Of a stretch of 64,000 nt of DNA, positions 1 through 12,429 are shown piece by piece. The position numbers were made by a program, and so were the translations under genes. The DNA is from Myxocyprinus asiaticus (Eukaryota > Chordata > Actinopteri > Cypriniformes > Catostomidae). The stretch is from assembly GCF_019703515.2 (NCBI RefSeq), contig NC_059393.1:13537501-13601500 (forward strand), given 5' to 3'. The notes under the pieces are model-generated. The model was given only the letters and a program-made list of their open reading frames with translations. It did not search any database and had not been told where the DNA came from. Position 1 is the first letter of the stretch. Each line of letters opens with the position of its first letter.

Positions 1-805
1 CCGGAATATTCCTTTAATGTATGTGATTTTGTTAAGTAGATAGATGAATTCAATGAAATTCATGATTAATGTTCACTCAGTATTTATTATTAATATCATT
101 ATTTATTATTAATACTGTTTTTATAGTTATTATTATGATAATTAATTGCAACAACAACCATCATGAAATAGGAATTAGAAATTCATAGATATGATTTTAA
201 AAATGCAGGTTTGGTGTGTGAACAAATAAATGACACATTTGTACACAAATGTACACATTTAATCACAAATGTACTGTAAATACAAAAACCTTTTGTGATA
301 TACAGTAATTGCAATGTAAAATATGATTTCTGTCTTATACATTCAAAATTTTTAGAACAAAATCGTTTGATATTTCTCACTTTGCATTCATAGCTTCGAA
401 TGAATACATCACATCCGGTCAGGTGGTCGCATACGGTCTAGTCTCACAAGATGAAGTATTTCAACGCAGCCGAAGCTCAAATCGGAACTGAAAACGTCAC
501 ATCCAAACATGGTCGGAAGGCCACAGAGCCTCATTCGACTCCACTGTAAATCCACTACAACAACTTACGGTCTATCGTCTATCGTTTGTCAGATGCAGTG
601 AACAGGTGGCTTTAAAATGATTACTTTGATATCGTAGACTACGTTCATCTCAAAAGTGGTTTCCTACACATACTAGCACCGCTTCATAAGTTTCCCCTTT
701 AAAACGTGATAAACATACAGTCTACCATACATTAAAACAATATTTCCGCCTCTTACCTAGATGTCTGACTTTTTCTTTCATCTGTTTTTGTTTCTTTATG
801 TCTTT
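1..805. other. Upstream flank of s1pr5, nothing recognised
   Basis: AT-rich sequence with no coding frame or repeat family I can name. The T-rich stretch just before 806 ends in AG and may be the acceptor of a 5'UTR exon covering about 808-915. Confidence 0.4.
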
Positions 806-908
806 AGGTCCTACAAAAACCACAATGCTTCAAGTGGCCTATTGCTTTTCCAATTTTCTATATAGATGCCACTCATAGACGCCATCTGCTGTTCAGAAGC
901 AGTAGTGC

Positions 909-923
909 ATGGAAAATGGATAG
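909..923 (+). promoter_or_regulatory. Minimal upstream ORF overlapping the s1pr5 start
   Basis: An ATG at 909 opens a four-codon frame ending in TAG at 921-923, overlapping the receptor ATG at 916 in another frame. Its context is weak (T at -3), so leaky scanning to the stronger ATG at 916 is expected. Whether it dampens translation is inference. Confidence 0.4.
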
Positions 924-2115
924 CGAATTAGAGCCGGGAATGAACGATATTATAGTCAGCCACTACAACAACTCTGGTAAGTGGGGGAGACCAAGAAGTA
1001 TTGGTAGTTGCAAGAGAGCCTTCCTGCTTTTCATCTGTGTCCTGATAGTGTTGGAGAACATAACCGTATTACTGGCCCTATGGCGCAACAAGCGTTTCCA
1101 CAGCCGCATGTATTTTCTCATTGGCAACCTAGCGCTTTCGGACTTGCTAGCTGGAGTGGCGTACATGGTCAACATTTTCACCTCTGGCAGCAAAACATTT
1201 TTCCTCAGTCCTGGTCAATGGCTGTTGCGAGAAGGAAGCATGTTTGTGGCCCTAAGCGCCTCTACTTTCAGCTTGCTAGCCATTGGAATTGAGCGCCACA
1301 TGACCATGGTTCGTTTGCGGCCATGCGAGGCTGCGGGAAGGGGGAGGTTACTAGCGCTGCTTGGGGCCTGCTGGGCCATTTCCGTACTGCTCAGCGCCTT
1401 GCCCAGCCTCGGCTGGAACTGTTTGGGCCGGCTGCATACTTGCTCCACTGTACTACCACTCTACAACAAAAGCTACATAGCCTTCTGCATCAGTGTCTTC
1501 ACGGTCCTACTAGCTGCCATTGTGGTACTCTACGTGCGAATCTACCAGCTGGTGACGTCCAGTGGGCGAAGGGTGAGTTCCAGGCCATCGGAACACTCGC
1601 TTGCACTCCTACGCACAGTAGTGATAGTGTTAGGGGTGTTTGTAGCCTGTTGGGCTCCTCTATTTCTACTACTACTCCTGGATGTAGGATGCAGTCCAGT
1701 GCAGTGCCCAGTCCTGTACCAGGTGGATTGGTTCATCGCCTTAGCAGTGCTCAACTCCGCCCTCAACCCCCTCATCTACACACTCTCCAGCAGTGAGATG
1801 CGAGTCGCATTCTTCCGTGTACTGTGCTGCTGCTGCTGCCACACGCCACTAGACTCCATGACCACAGCAGCAGGAACGGCGCTCCCCGGAATAGTCATTG
1901 CCACTGCGGAGAACAGCAAGTCTAGTATGGCCGCGGCAGCTAGTGGGGTAGCAAAGTCTACCCTCATGCGAAGTAAAGCACCTACGCCAGTAAACTCACA
2001 CCACCAGAACAGTGACACATCACCACCAGCTGTGACACACCCATCAGGGCCAGGTGACCTGCTGTCTGCTGTGCTGGTTAAAGCAGGGGCACTTCCATCC
2101 TTGGGAAAGTTCTGA
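916..2115 (+). CDS. s1pr5: Sphingosine-1-phosphate receptor, S1PR5-like (class A GPCR)
   Basis: This intact single-exon reading frame encodes 399 residues, close to the usual length of the S1P (EDG) receptors, which normally have one coding exon. They are plasma-membrane GPCRs for the lysolipid sphingosine-1-phosphate; mammalian S1PR5 couples mainly to Gi and G12. Visible: N-glycosylation sequon NNS (18-20), TM1 from about 35, TM2 Asp76, the family Arg105-Glu106 pair that binds the lipid head group, ERH (126-128) in the DRY position, the extracellular motif GWNCLGRL (166-173), CWAP in TM6 (245-248), NPLIY in TM7 (284-288), a five-Cys palmitoylation-type cluster (304-308) and a Ser/Thr-rich tail. 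The second extracellular loop and LLLLLDVGC resemble S1PR5 more than S1PR2; the segment around [10 protein letters not shown] also resembles S1PR4, so the subtype is not certain. The ATG has A at -3 and G at +4. A possible 5'UTR splice acceptor lies at 806-807. The gene converges on shd. Confidence 0.9.
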   Translation: MDSELEPGMNDIIVSHYNNSGKWGRPRSIGSCKRAFLLFICVLIVLENITVLLALWRNKRFHSRMYFLIGNLALSDLLAGVAYMVNIFTSGSKTFFLSPGQWLLREGSMFVALSASTFSLLAIGIERHMTMVRLRPCEAAGRGRLLALLGACWAISVLLSALPSLGWNCLGRLHTCSTVLPLYNKSYIAFCISVFTVLLAAIVVLYVRIYQLVTSSGRRVSSRPSEHSLALLRTVVIVLGVFVACWAPLFLLLLLDVGCSPVQCPVLYQVDWFIALAVLNSALNPLIYTLSSSEMRVAFFRVLCCCCCHTPLDSMTTAAGTALPGIVIATAENSKSSMAAAASGVAKSTLMRSKAPTPVNSHHQNSDTSPPAVTHPSGPGDLLSAVLVKAGALPSLGKF

Positions 2116-2684
2116 AACCTCTTGGGAAAGATACTACAGAAGTATGCACTACAGTATTGGATTTTGTGTCAGGATTTCCTAAGATGTTCGGTGATGGTTC
2201 CTGTGCAATACGTATGGCCATCAATTTACGCTTAGATTTCAAAGGGACAACGGACCCAATCAAAGCTTGTCTACACAAGTGCTGACCTAGGGATATACAA
2301 ACTGAATTGACTTCTACTTGTATTAATATTTATGAAACTGACCAAGTGTTTTGAGCACATAAAATAGAGCCACTACAGAATATAATCACTCAAAATGCTT
2401 AGGTGTGCAATCTTTGATTAAAATAATCCAATTTGCAAAGCAGTATATTCATTTTTTATGAAGGAAAATGACTTAACAGTGTTATATGCATTATGATACT
2501 CTGTATTACTGGCCTTCCTTATTTCCTTACGGTTCATTCCTGTAACGGACAAAAACTTTTGAATAGTTTGCTATTCATTGCTATTACACAAGCTAGTGTA
2601 ATAACAAATTCAGTGTTAAAGAGTGATGAACTGACTGTGGATGTTTATGGTTAATATTCTTTGGATTGGTGTACATGATAGATG
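2116..2684 (+). other. Probable s1pr5 3'UTR and downstream flank
   Basis: Non-coding sequence directly after the receptor stop. A weak poly(A)-type hexamer ATTAAA lies at 2417-2422. The 3' end cannot be fixed from sequence alone. Confidence 0.35.
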
Positions 2685-2912
2685 TTAAAGGGATAGTTCA
2701 CTCAAAAATTACACTTCTGTCATTGTTTACTTACCATCATGTCATTCTTTCGTGAAACACAAAATGTTAGGCACAATGTTATGAAATGACAATGTATGTC
2801 ACCATTCACTTTCATTACATGGTAAAGAGCAGTGTCACCAATTCTGACAGAAAGTCATATGGGGTGAGTAAACAATTACAGAATTTTCATCTTTGGATGA
2901 ACTATATTTAAG
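2685..2912. mobile_element. Short TTAAAGGGATAGTTCA-type non-autonomous element
   Basis: The left end reads TTAAAGGGATAGTTCACTCA and the right end TGGATGAACTAT, an imperfect terminal inverted repeat. The same ends bound the larger foldback copies at 15251-15905, 50430-51027 and 59008-59674, so this is a short diverged member of that family. It has no coding capacity. Confidence 0.6.
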
Positions 2913-3025
2913 GGAGCTACTGTATCTGACAGAAACAATGTATGATGAGATGGTTGTGAATGTGTTGAACTTTTGATTGTTTTTGGACAATAGTACTTAT
3001 TGATAATTGACATAAAATTGTTTGA

Positions 3026-3480
3026 ACTTATTTTATTTTTATTTATCCTTTATTTAACCAGGAAGGTCCCATTGAGATACGAGATCTCTTCTTCCAGGGA
3101 GTCTTGGTCAAGATGGCTGCACCAACAATTTCACATAAAAAAACACAATTACACATTTTAAACAACAAATAGTACATAGAAATAGTAAAAAAAAAAAAAA
3201 AAAAAAAAAAAAAGTCATACAAGCCATACCATTCAAAGATTATGAAAAACAGCAGCATGATTCCTTCAGTACAGATTTTAAAAGACATTTAAAAACATTT
3301 AAAGAGGTAAGTGATTCTAGAGTAATGGTAACTTGCAGATCATTCCATACCCATGGAGCGTAAAAAGAGAAAGCAGTTTTACCAAGCTCTGAGTATACAC
3401 TAGGAACATTTAAATGAATATCATTAGTTGATCTAGTTTGTTTATCTAGATTAGTTTGAATTTATAGCATTTTGATTATA
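3026..3480. repeat. Dispersed repeat candidate with poly(A) tract
   Basis: The segment beginning TATCCTTTATTTAACCAGGA resembles a module I associate with fish interspersed repeats; this rests on memory, not on a second copy here. A 27-bp poly(A) tract sits at 3187-3213. Confidence 0.3.
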
Positions 3481-3526
3481 TGCTAGTGTGATTACAACAT
3501 GGTACAGAAAAAAAAGGAGTGTGTAA

Positions 3527-4849
3527 TATGGAAGCCCAGGAGTGCCATTTACAAAGAATGAAGGAATAAATGATCAATCTATTAATTTGAAAATAAAAAT
3601 GTAAATAAATAAACCAATTTAAAAATGTACAAATAAATAGACACATTTAAATGCGTTTATTTAATTCATGTTTTAAAATGTCATTATATTTAACATAAAA
3701 TTGTGCATTAATAAATCAGATTTAAATGCACCTTTTAAATTGCATTTTAAAAAGCATTTGCCAGTTGTTTTTCTTCATCCATTTGACAATTGCTTTTCTT
3801 TATTGTTTGACTTTTCCTTTTACCATTTGTCAGTTCATACCAACTGAAGCCCAGGAGTGCCAATTAAAAAAGAATAAAGGAATGCATTATCAATCTATTA
3901 ATTTGAAAATAAAAACTTGAATAAATCAAGTTATAAATGAACAAATAAAAAGACTCATTTAAATGTGTTTATTTGATTAATGTTTTAAAATGTCATTATA
4001 TTTAACAATAAAATTGTGCATTAATAAATCAGATTTATTGCACTTTAAATGCACTTTTTAATGCACTTTAAAGCACCTTTTAAATTGCATTTTAAAAAGG
4101 TATTTGCCAATTGCTTTTCCTCATCCATTTGCCAATGGCTTTTCTTTTTCATTTTGCTTTTCTTTTTCCTTTTTCTTTTCTTTAACCAATTGAGAATCGA
4201 GTTTTAAAAAAATGCCATTGGACTGTTGACTCGTGAGAGCAACCAATGAACTTTCGACTCAGTTATAAGGCACACCCCCTCTCCCACGTGCCATTCGAAG
4301 AGGATGTAAGACGGCCTGTCATTGGATGATGGTACAAGCAGTTTACATGATATTATTGGATCTGTGAATCCTGCGCACAAGAAACGGATGCGAATCATAT
4401 CAGAAGTTAATGGTGGCTCGTTCACTGTTGCTGTGATGTACTGAACGCTGCCCTACCTGAGTGTGCACAGTGATACGTGTCCAGGATGGGAGCTGGTAAT
4501 CGTGATGCTGTGAACAGAACCAGCCTCCCGACCCGCGGCCCGAACTGAAACATGCCACGGAGGTGATCAAGGGCAACGGCTCGAGTCACTGGAGAAAGAT
4601 GATGGACTTTCCAGAACTTATACTGAAGAAAATGCACATCCCCTTTCAGTGATATCACATTCATAAACAAAAAAACTGTATGACCATCTTTAAATATTTT
4701 ATTTTTATTAAAATAATTGCCTGTGTAAATGTGTCTATTTATTTGTCCATTTATAAATTGGTTTATTTATTCACATTTTTATTTTCAAATTAATTGATTG
4801 GTAATTTCCAACTTCATTCTTTTGTAAATGGCACTCCTGGGCTTCCATA
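3527..4849. mobile_element. Non-autonomous DNA transposon with 6-bp target duplication
   Basis: The ends are an inverted repeat of about 30 bp: TATGGAAGCCCAGGAGTGCC at 3527 and its reverse complement ending at 4849. Immediately outside are identical GTGTAA hexamers (3521-3526 and 4850-4855), a clean 6-bp target duplication. Inside, the left end region is present twice in direct orientation with a 315-bp offset (from 3531 and from 3846), followed by about 450 bp of more GC-rich single-copy sequence (4200-4650). No transposase is visible. I cannot assign a superfamily. Confidence 0.75.
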
Positions 4850-5879
4850 GTGTAAATGCAAACATTTGTGTTTGAAAGACAAACGAAACAGGCCATGATT
4901 TGCATTGGAGTGCGCTGCTTGTTTGCATTTAACCACTAGATGTCGCTGTCGCATCACTTTGAAAGATACTACAACAGCTCAAATGTGAAGGGAATTTTTT
5001 AAGCTCACACGAAGATCCACGCAAATTTCATCTATGAATAAAGTCTGAGCATTATAAATTATTGTCTTTTGGTAGATGCATCAAGATAACACATAATAAA
5101 TGGCTTTGCCTGTAAAAAAATGATGATCAATGCCACCATATTTTGTGCCGTACAGGAGTAAACGCTAAATACATCTCTGCATGAATGGTAGTTCAGATGG
5201 ATTTTGGAAAACTGGAGGATATAGCTCTTAATTAGTCCAGTAACCAATAACTTATAAGTCATACTTGATCAAATTAGACAAAGAGTCATGACTCGATTAG
5301 TCATACTGTATCTTGTGCTGTAAAAAAAAAAAAAAAAAAAAAAAAGAGGTTCAAGATGAGTTTTTTCACACATCGAGAACATTGTGAGAACAAGTGACAT
5401 TTTGTTGGGGAATCGTTTTTATAGCATTTGACAGGTGTGACATTTCAAGTAACTTACCATCCTAGGCTGTAGTCTCGTTCCCTCTCCCACATTGTGATCT
5501 TTGCATTCAGGTTGAAGGAAAAAATAGAACATGACTGCTGTACAAATTGAACTCAAAGATGTTTTCTAGGCAAAATCATGTCTATTGTCCTTCTGTATCT
5601 GAAAATCATAAGACATTCATAACCAATTAATCAGTTTGACAACATCAGTTGGAGATTTCACACCAAATGCTTCAAGTGCAAATGAAGAATCAACATCAGC
5701 CCCATACAGGAATCTGATATCTGGCAATATTCAAAACATATATGAAATATAAGTTCATATATGGTTTTCACTGATATAAAAAGTGTCACATATATTCAAC
5801 ATATTTTTAAAAATTATTTTCATATATGTAACATTTTCTCATACAAGTAGAATTTGAATATGTACATATATGGTCAAAA
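4850..5879. other. Intergenic, nothing recognised
   Basis: Non-coding. The only distinct feature is a poly(A) tract at about 5322-5345. Confidence 0.4.
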
Positions 5880-6420
5880 TACACTCAAAGAGCATTTTAT
5901 TAGGAACACTATGGTCCCAATAAAGTGCCCAACATGGTCTTCTGCTGCTGTAGGCCATCCGCCTCAAGCTTCGACGTGTGCATTCTGAGATACTATTATG
6001 CTTACTACAATTGTACAGAGGGGTTTTCTGAGTTACTGTAGTCTTTCTGTCAGCTCGAACCAGTCGGGCCATTCTCCGTTGACCTATCTCATCAGCAGGT
6101 GTTTCTGTCCGCAGAACTGGATGTTTTGTTTTTGGCACCATTCTGAGTAAATTCTAGAGACTGTTGTGTGTGAAAATCCCAGGAGATCAGCAGTAACAGA
6201 AATATTAAAACCAGTCCGTCTCATCATGCCATGGTCGAAATTACTGAGATTTCGATCACATTTACCCCATTCTGATGGTTGATGTGAACATTAACTGAAG
6301 CTCCTGACCTGTATCTTCATGATTTTATGCACTGCACTGCTGCCACACAATTGGCTGATTAGATAATCACATAAATAAGTAGGTGTATAGGTGTTCTTAA
6401 TAAAGTGCTCGGTGAGTGTA
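5880..6420 (-). mobile_element. Tc1-type non-autonomous element
   Basis: About 541 bp bounded by a 30-bp imperfect inverted repeat (TACACTCAAAGAGCATTTTA at 5880; GCTCGGTGAGTGTA ending at 6420), with TA at the ends as expected for Tc1/mariner. The minus strand carries a remnant of the transposase N-terminal half, including GQRRMARLVRADRK and YSSRRP. No DDE catalytic core is present, so it could only move in trans. A related but distinct remnant lies at 53291-53849. Confidence 0.7.
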
Positions 6421-6475
6421 TATGAACCATAATTTTATATAGGTTTAAATATGACCATATATCAGTTTTCTGTAT

Positions 6476-8042
6476 GGGACAAGTGTCAAGTTTGCATACC
6501 CTGGCAGAAATTGTGAAATTTTGGCATTGATTTTGGAAATATGACTGATCATGCAAAAAAAACTGTCTTTTATTTAAGGATAGTGATCATATGAATCCAT
6601 TTATTATCACATAATTGTTTGGCTCCTTTATAAATCATAATGATAACAGAAATCACCCAAATGGCCCTGATCAAAAGTTTACATACCCTTGAATGTTTGG
6701 CCTTGTTACAGACACACAAGGTGACACACAGGTTTAAATGGCAATTAAAGGTTAATTTCCCACACCTGTGGCTTTTTAAATTGCAATTAGTGTCTGTGTA
6801 TAAATAGTCAATGAGTTTGTTAGCTCTCACGTGGATGCACTGAGCAGGCTAGATACTGAGCCATGGGGAGCACAAAAGAACTGTCAAAAGACCTGTGTAA
6901 CAAGGTAATGGAACTTTATAAAGATGGAAAAGGATATAAAAAGATATCCAAAGCCTTGAAAATGCCAGTCAGTACTGTTCAATTACTTATTAAGAAGTGG
7001 AAAATTCGGGGATCTCTTGATACCAAGATTTCAGCCACAACTGCTAGAAGAATTGTTCGGGATCCAAAGAAAAACCCACAGGTAACCTCAGGAGAAATAC
7101 AGGCTGCTCTGGAAAAAGACGGTGTGGTTGTTTCAAGGAGCACAATAATTGTTGACCCCTCTCCAAACATAGCGCTTATGGTTGTGACTATAAAGCTCTA
7201 TTTTGGTCTCGTCACTCCAAATTACAGTGTACCTGAAGCTGTGAGGCGTGTCAAGGTGTTGTCGGGCATATTGTAACCGGGCTTTATTGTGGCATTGGCG
7301 CAGTAAAAGCTTTTTTCTGGCAACTCGACCATGCAGCTCATTTTTGTTCAAGTATCATCATATTGTGCTCCTTGAAACAACCACACCGTCTTTTTCCAGA
7401 GCAGCCTGTATTTCTCCTGAGGTTACCTGTGGGCTTTTCTTTGTATCCTGAACAATTCTTCTGGCAGTTTTGGCTGAAATCTTTCTTGGTCTACCTGACC
7501 TTGGCTTGGTATCAAGAGATCCCCGAATTTTCCACTTCTTAATAAGTGACTGAACAGTACTGTCTCTGGAATTTTCAAGGCTTTGGATATCTTTTTATAT
7601 CCTTTTCCATCTTTATAAAGTTCCATTACCTTATTACGCAGGTCTTTTGACAGTTCTTTTCTGCTCCTCATGGGTCAGTATCTAGCCTGCTCAGTGCATC
7701 CACGTGAAAGCTAACAAACTCATTAACTATTTATACACAGACACTAATTGCAATTTAAAAAGCCACAGGTGTGGGAAATTAACCTTTAATTGCCATTTAA
7801 ACCTGTGTGTGTCACCTTGCGTGTCTGTAACAAGGCCAAACATTCAAGGATATGTAAAATTTTGATCAGGGCCATTTGGATGATTTCTGTTACCATTATG
7901 ATTTATAAAGGAGCCAAACAACTATGTGATAATAAATGGCTTCATATGATCACTGTCTTTGCATGATCAGTCATATTTTCAAAATCAATGCCAAAATTTC
8001 ACAATTTCTGCCAGGGTATGCAAACTTTTGACCACAACTGTA
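6476..8042. mobile_element. Tc1 element rearranged into a large palindrome
   Basis: The two halves are inverted copies of the 5' part of one Tc1-like element: left arm 6476-7147, right arm 7361-8042, loop 7148-7360. Each arm has an outer terminal repeat (AGTTTGCATACCCT near 6489; reverse complement near 8016-8030) and an inner one (AAAGTTTACATACCCTTG near 6673; counterpart near 7845-7870), the IR/DR layout of Sleeping Beauty-type Tc1 elements. The left arm encodes the transposase helix-turn-helix (137-codon frame, 6863-7276, motif KDLCNKVMELYKDGKGYKKI). The right arm encodes the same in reverse but frameshifted. The loop, read on the minus strand, continues the right arm into VIWSDETKIELYSHNHKRYV with the first catalytic Asp, and then the coding region breaks off. 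Confidence 0.8.
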
Positions 8043-8110
8043 CATACACAGCAATGCTCTTATAACTACCAAATATCAGTTTATTACAAAAATCAGACAT
8101 CGCATGAAAA

Positions 8111-8724
8111 CCGCATTTACATGAGACTTGAAATAATCGGATTATTCTCTGCTTTTGACTTCAAAACGTAAAGAGATATGCACACAACACTGTGCACATT
8201 AAAAATAAGCCAGTAAGAGCGCCGATAAAGGTGTTTACATGCGATGCAAAATCAGAGAAATATGCAAAAATCTACATGTGCAAATTGGTTTTTGCTTTAA
8301 CCGTTCATGACCTTACCACATTTAAGATGTTTACTTGACAACACATTGAGCATGTACATAACATGCACATTCTTACACCAATTATGCTTAATAAGCCGAC
8401 AACGCGTGTGGTCATGTAAACGCATTAAACGGTGTTCCTTCATCGATGTAAGAATAAACCAATTGACGCCGGTAGATTTTTGCCCATTTCGTGTAGCATG
8501 TAAACACCTTTACTGCTATTTTCGTTTCTCACGACCCAGTGTTTACACCCGCATTGGCGTATGTTTTTAGCGGATAATGGGATGTTTAGCGTATTAAATT
8601 TGGTAAAAAACTGTACTAGAAAACTCTCAAGTGGTAATCATAATCATCATGGTGCCACCCAGTGGTTGGTCAGGAAAACTGTGTGGCTTAAGCATAATCA
8701 GTGTAAGATGTAAACACGTTCAGT
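8111..8724. repeat. Dispersed repeat, GTTTACATG-rich family, copy 1
   Basis: The core at 8374-8513 closely matches 21687-21853 (shared ACACCAATTATGCTTAA, GTAGATTTTTGCCCAT and GCATGTAAACACCTTTACTG). GTTTACATG/CATGTAAAC words recur and lie near both ends. Non-coding; probably a decayed non-autonomous DNA element. Confidence 0.5.
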
Positions 8725-10480
8725 GAGTACAATTCTGTCATGTCTAACCTTAAACAGTTACAAAAAGACACCACAACCCAAAATGTACAATGATGAACCT
8801 AAAACAAAGTCTTTGAAATTAGCACATGGCATGGCAGGGACATTAATACTTCCTTTAAACTGAGGCATTACACACTTGCCACACACAATATTCCTCTGCA
8901 CCTCATGTAATAAATGGTCCTTTGCCACAATAGTTTAAAGCGTGGACCACTGAGCTATTGTGCCTGGCCACTATTGAGGATATTCATTTGTCTGTGTGCT
9001 TGTCAGAGCTGAGGGGTGTCTGTATGGCTGAATGCATCAGACTAGCACCTTGCTTGGCCCCGCACTCACTGTGAACAATACCTCCATCTGGACAGGCAAC
9101 TCAGGATGTGCCAATGTGAGAGCACTCAATTGATTTGCTCCCATTCAGGGACTAAGGGTCACATTTAACAAGCTTTCAGGGGTTGATTGAGGTAGAAGGT
9201 TGTTGGTGTGTACTTGTCCTGCTTGGGGAATGTGTCGTGTTGAGCTTGAGCCCAGGTCTTAATGTGACTTTTCCTTAACCAGTCAGACTTTAGGGTAAAG
9301 GTTAGGCTTAGGGCTGGGGTATGCCCTCTGATATCAGGGGGTAGGTGAAGGATGGGGTGGGGTTTGACCTATGATATTTTTAAAAGAACATTGGTCCAGG
9401 ACCAGCACAAGATGTTGAACCTAGGACATTACTTGGCTAATTCACATTGTGTGAAAACCTGTAATACCAGCCTGAGACCTGGGATTCTGTAGATCAGTCA
9501 TCTATCCTCATCCTCCTTGGCTCTTAACTAAAGCAGATGATACATTGAGTCCTCCCCCAGAACCCTGCATCTTTTCAATCCATTACAATAGCCTTCAGCT
9601 GCAGCTGTTGAAAGCAGCATCTGATCAGGCTTTAGAGATAAGCTCTGCTGGATGAGATCTTTATCTGGGCCAGCTCCCCACAAGGGAGGGAGGACAGTTC
9701 AAAGGTGAGATGTCAGTAAATTAACAGACGGTATAAGCTGCCAGTCCTCTCCATGATGAAATCCAGAAGACATCTTGCTTTAGCACACTGGTAACACGAT
9801 AATGACAGCTTCTCTCAGGAAAGCAAGAGCGCGCAAACACTGTGGATTTTTTTCCACACTTCGCCGCACATCTGGGCCTCCTTTTCACCACATGACGTTT
9901 GTCTGAGGCTGAGAAATGCCTCTCTTTGTAAGACCTAATTATTCCATGACTAGTAAGAGCCTAATTACTAAAGGAATTAGCGCGGTGTTCATTGTGAGTG
10001 GAAGACGTTGTAGGGCTTCAGAGCTATTGACATGGTGGATGGTTGTGATGTGGAATGAGCATTCAAATTTTGAGCAATCTCTGGTTACACTCTAGCAGAC
10101 ACACCTGTTGAAACAGCTTTCGTTCCAACACGGAGTGTGTGCGTGTCTGTGGCATGTCTGGGACAGATTAATGCATCTGTCTCAGACAATGTGATATGAG
10201 TCACTTGTGGTGCACATGTGGACATGCCTGTATGTGTATGTGTTTCAGAGCAACTGGGAATATTCAGTACATAAAGCCCACACACTGTAGAAGCCACTGG
10301 CATTAGATGAGTATCTTTCCGTCTAGTCAGTGTCTTCAATTCACAAAATCAAATGGGATACCATATGAAACACCAAATACATCAACTGTTGCTTATATAC
10401 ATCTATTGACAAACAGATGCAATTTTTATTAATTTAAAATAATTGTTATTCGAGCAATATTTTAACCCTCAACCTATCAC
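8725..10480. other. Intergenic, nothing recognised
   Basis: Non-coding sequence with no clear repeat ends, RNA gene or plausible exon. Confidence 0.4.
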
Positions 10481-10483
10481 ACG

Positions 10484-11045
10484 TAATATTCCTCAAAGGC
10501 ACATTAGCAATCACAGAACATTAACCTGACGTTGGCATATGGTTTCCGTTTGGTTATTTTTTGGGAACTAATTCCTAACGTTCTAGAAACGCTCTGTTTA
10601 GGTTTTATTTTTTAGAACCATAAAATAATATTCCCAGAAGAACCTGCACTTAAGGCTAGAAATATTCTTTAAAGCCCCATTAGCTCTTGCATCAGCAAAT
10701 ACAGAGCATTCCCCCAACATTAACATATGGTTCCCGTTTGGTTATTTTTGTGGGAACCAATTTCTAACGTTCTCTTGAGGTTTTATATTTTATAAATAAA
10801 CTGATGTTCCCAGAATGTTGCAGGGAGGCTTTTATCTGCCAATCTAATGAGAGCTTACACAGAACGTTCTCTAATGGTTATTTTTAGGTTTTATTTTCTA
10901 CAGTATAACCAAAAACTAACATTCCCAGGCTGTTGTAGGGAGGTTTTTGTGTGCCAACCTAACAAGACCTTATACAGAACATTATCTAATGGTTATTTTT
11001 TTTCTATAACCATAAACTTCCCCGAATGTTCCTGATAGGGGGACT
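10484..11045. repeat. Degenerate tandem repeat of about 110-200 bp units
   Basis: Three to four imperfect direct units share TGGTTATTTTT, GGTTTTATTTT, ATTCCCAG and CAGAACGTTCT-type words (near 10550, 10740, 10870 and 10990). Non-coding; the units differ through indels. Confidence 0.5.
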
Positions 11046-12249
11046 CCCAGAACATTGCGGATAGGGCTCCCTCCCTTTGAAATTCTGAAATCGCAGGTGG
11101 GTGGGTGGGCGTACATGTGTAATGTGATTTTTTGGGCTTGGTTGATGTTGGTGTAATTTGAGTGTGATATTATTCCTGGCTCTACTGTGATAGCAGGTGT
11201 CTTTTTCTGTTTAGCGCATCTGATAGATTATCATCTACCCCCCCCCACCCCCAAAGAGCTGCAGTCTCCCAAATTGTGACAGACACCTGAACTCACAGCA
11301 CAACAAAATGTTATTCCATGAAAAAAACTTTCAAATCAAGCCTGATTTTGCATCCTTGCAGACAACCCTCAATCTTCCCTGTTTTTTCTGGCCGACTTCC
11401 TAACAGAAGTCAGACGGATAAGGACTGATCTATACCTTCTCCTCTACCAGTCACATCAGTAATCATTCTCCGCAGTTTCATTTAGCAGTATAATGAAAGC
11501 AATCCCAGAACGCTTCGCTTCGGCAGAACAGAGATAATGAGGACGCACAAACATGAACACACAAACTCTGCTGCTTAATTTAAGACGACGGTCTACCAAG
11601 GGCCTGGATATGAAAAGCATGAGCGTTCACATGGATGTTCAACGTTCAGTCTTTGTGAACTTTTCTTGCATGGCATGTGCTGCCAGGATGAACTGCAAAT
11701 TGCAACCAATAACATGTCATTCTGTCAATCTCTTACACATCTCCTCTGCCTCTTGATAATAGACATTGTAAAGCTTTAGAGTAATATGCATGTCAAGATA
11801 AAGCAATTAAAATTGATTAGTCGTGCTTGCTAAGGCAAGCATCATTATTACTGTTGCTCAAACATTGGGTTAGGGATTTGAACTAGGGTATACTTTGCTT
11901 TTCCACATGCTGTTCTGTCTCATGCATGGTCCAGCAGTCAGCTTTCAAAGTGTGCTGTTTTGACAGGGAGCCCATACAAATGCATTTGACGCATTTACAC
12001 TGTGACTGCTTTGTAATACTCTTTTAGCACAGTCAATGATGAAGACCAAAGAAGTGAACTGTCTGCGTGTTTATAAAAACTAGGCTGCATGTGGACAGTC
12101 TGCACGTACTGTACTGTGCTAATGACGAAATGTACGTCACCCACACTGTGCATCTCTGGGACTCAGAAAACTCATCCTACACCATTTGTGCTATAGATAT
12201 AAATGAGCAGAAAGACTTTATTGGTATATTAACCATTCACACCATGCCT
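11046..12249. other. Intergenic, nothing recognised
   Basis: Contains a short C-rich run near 11239-11252 and no supportable gene. Confidence 0.4.
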
Positions 12250-12429
12250 GAATTTTAGGTGGGAACGTTCATTGCGAACAAGCTTTTGAATAGGAACAAT
12301 GGATTCCTATAGCACTATTCAAACCTGGTACGACAAATTGTCCGTTGACAATCCAAATGTTTTTTTTTTTGTTTTTTTTTACAGAAAACAGTCAATTTTT
12401 TTATTCTGACTGTGAAAAAACTGACCACC

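Noticed and set aside
1323..1796. 157-codon open frame inside the receptor gene
   Set aside because: A shadow of the GC-rich s1pr5 coding sequence in another frame; no recognisable domain.
916..2115. Assignment as S1PR4 or S1PR2
   Set aside because: Short segments resemble S1PR4 ([10 protein letters not shown]) and S1PR2, but the GWNCLGRL loop, the LLLLLDVGC segment and the N-terminus fit S1PR5 better; a phylogenetic tree would settle it.
6863..7276. 137-codon open frame taken as a functional transposase
   Set aside because: It covers only the DNA-binding half and then runs into inverted sequence; there is no catalytic core.
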